Of a stretch of 14,728 bases of DNA, positions 14,492 through 14,728 are shown one piece after another. The DNA lies in the NCBI GenBank assembly GCA_030145365.1, contig JAQYVS010000088.1, positions 1 to 14,728 of the forward strand, in the 5' to 3' direction. The notes beneath the pieces are model-generated. The model was not told the DNA's origin, did no database searches, and saw only the letters and a list, made by a program, of their open reading frames with translations. The DNA comes from Desulfofustis sp. (GTDB lineage Bacteria > Desulfobacterota > Desulfobulbia > Desulfobulbales > Desulfocapsaceae). Positions within the stretch are counted from its first letter, which is position 1. Each line of letters starts with the position of its first letter. The position numbers and the translations under genes are program-made.

Positions 14492-14728
14492 CACAAATCC
14501 ATTCAAATCGAAGATGTTCAGAATATTTATAAATAGTGGTAACCTTGCGTGATTTGCATTTCTAAATTCAGGTGATTGAGTTCTCACAAAATTTATAAAA
14601 TCAGAACAAAATAGACCTGCATAAGGACCCCTTTTTACGTTAGCCTTTTTCTCTGTCAATTCTTTCAAAAAAATAAAACTAAGAGTAAGACCGCTAACTC
14701 TGCGAGATAAAAATCAATTCATGAAATT
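14492..14728. other. A+T-rich right edge with no supported gene
   Basis: No convincing coding frame, RNA gene or repeat was found. A 6-bp inverted pair GTTAGC (14639-14644) and GCTAAC (14693-14698) lies 48 bases apart. A weak AGAGT/ACTCT pair is nested near its right arm. Neither forms a clear terminator. This may be the upstream region of a gene to the right of the window. Confidence 0.4.

Noticed and set aside
14468..14668. 66-codon minus-strand frame at the right edge
   Set aside because: No SD, no recognisable motif and A+T-rich composition; it also covers the promoter assigned to the small membrane-protein gene.
14639..14698. GTTAGC/GCTAAC inverted pair as a mobile-element end or attachment site
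   Set aside because: Only six bases, 48 bases apart, with no transposase, integrase or target duplication nearby.

Overview
The window is a chromosomal flagellar-motor locus of a Gram-negative bacterium. I infer Desulfobacterota (old Deltaproteobacteria), perhaps near Desulfobulbales. The reasons are the gene content and order (fliF-fliG-motE-like-motA-motB-fliL-fliM-fliN-flhG-PilZ), a FleQ-type sigma-54 activator at the left edge, a sigma-54 promoter in front of the motor operon, and moderate G+C. The taxonomic call rests on resemblance only and is moderate to weak. No insertion sequences, CRISPR arrays, rRNA or tRNA genes were seen.

Left part (1-2355). The last 89 codons of a sigma-54 activator with a FleQ/FlrA-like Fis-type helix-turn-helix run in from the left. 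A convergent 574-residue minus-strand gene follows. It carries two CheC/CheX-like domains and a C-terminal receiver-like domain without the phosphoacceptor Asp. A 314-base divergent intergenic region holds a good sigma-70-type promoter for the minus gene, a 14-bp palindrome that closely resembles a Pseudomonas FleQ box, and a sigma-54 -24/-12 promoter pointing right.

Main operon (2356-13626, all plus strand, mostly tight spacing). A secreted 806-residue protein with an AMIN-like beta domain and a TPR/Sel1-like solenoid comes first. It is followed by fliF (MS ring), fliG (rotor), a MotE/MgtE_N-like coiled-coil exported protein overlapping fliG, motA and motB (stator), fliL (stator-associated), fliM and fliN (C ring), flhG (flagellar number/placement ATPase), and a YcgR-like PilZ protein with an intact c-di-GMP motif. 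The set is almost purely rotor, stator and stator accessory parts. The export ATPase genes fliH, fliI and fliJ that often follow fliG are absent, as are the export-gate genes. The company it keeps suggests that the unrecognised leading TPR protein is a periplasmic motor or stator scaffold, comparable in layout to campylobacterial PflA.

Right part (13627-14728). A small probable lipoprotein with an NTF2-like look is followed convergently by an 84-residue two-helix membrane protein with its own sigma-70-like promoter. The last ~240 bases hold nothing I can support.

Working model: the left-edge FleQ-like activator, or a paralogue, binds the palindrome and drives the sigma-54 promoter to express the motor module. 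The CheC/CheX-like protein and the PilZ protein would feed chemotaxis phosphorelay and c-di-GMP signals into the same motor. The regulatory links are inferences from motif matches.
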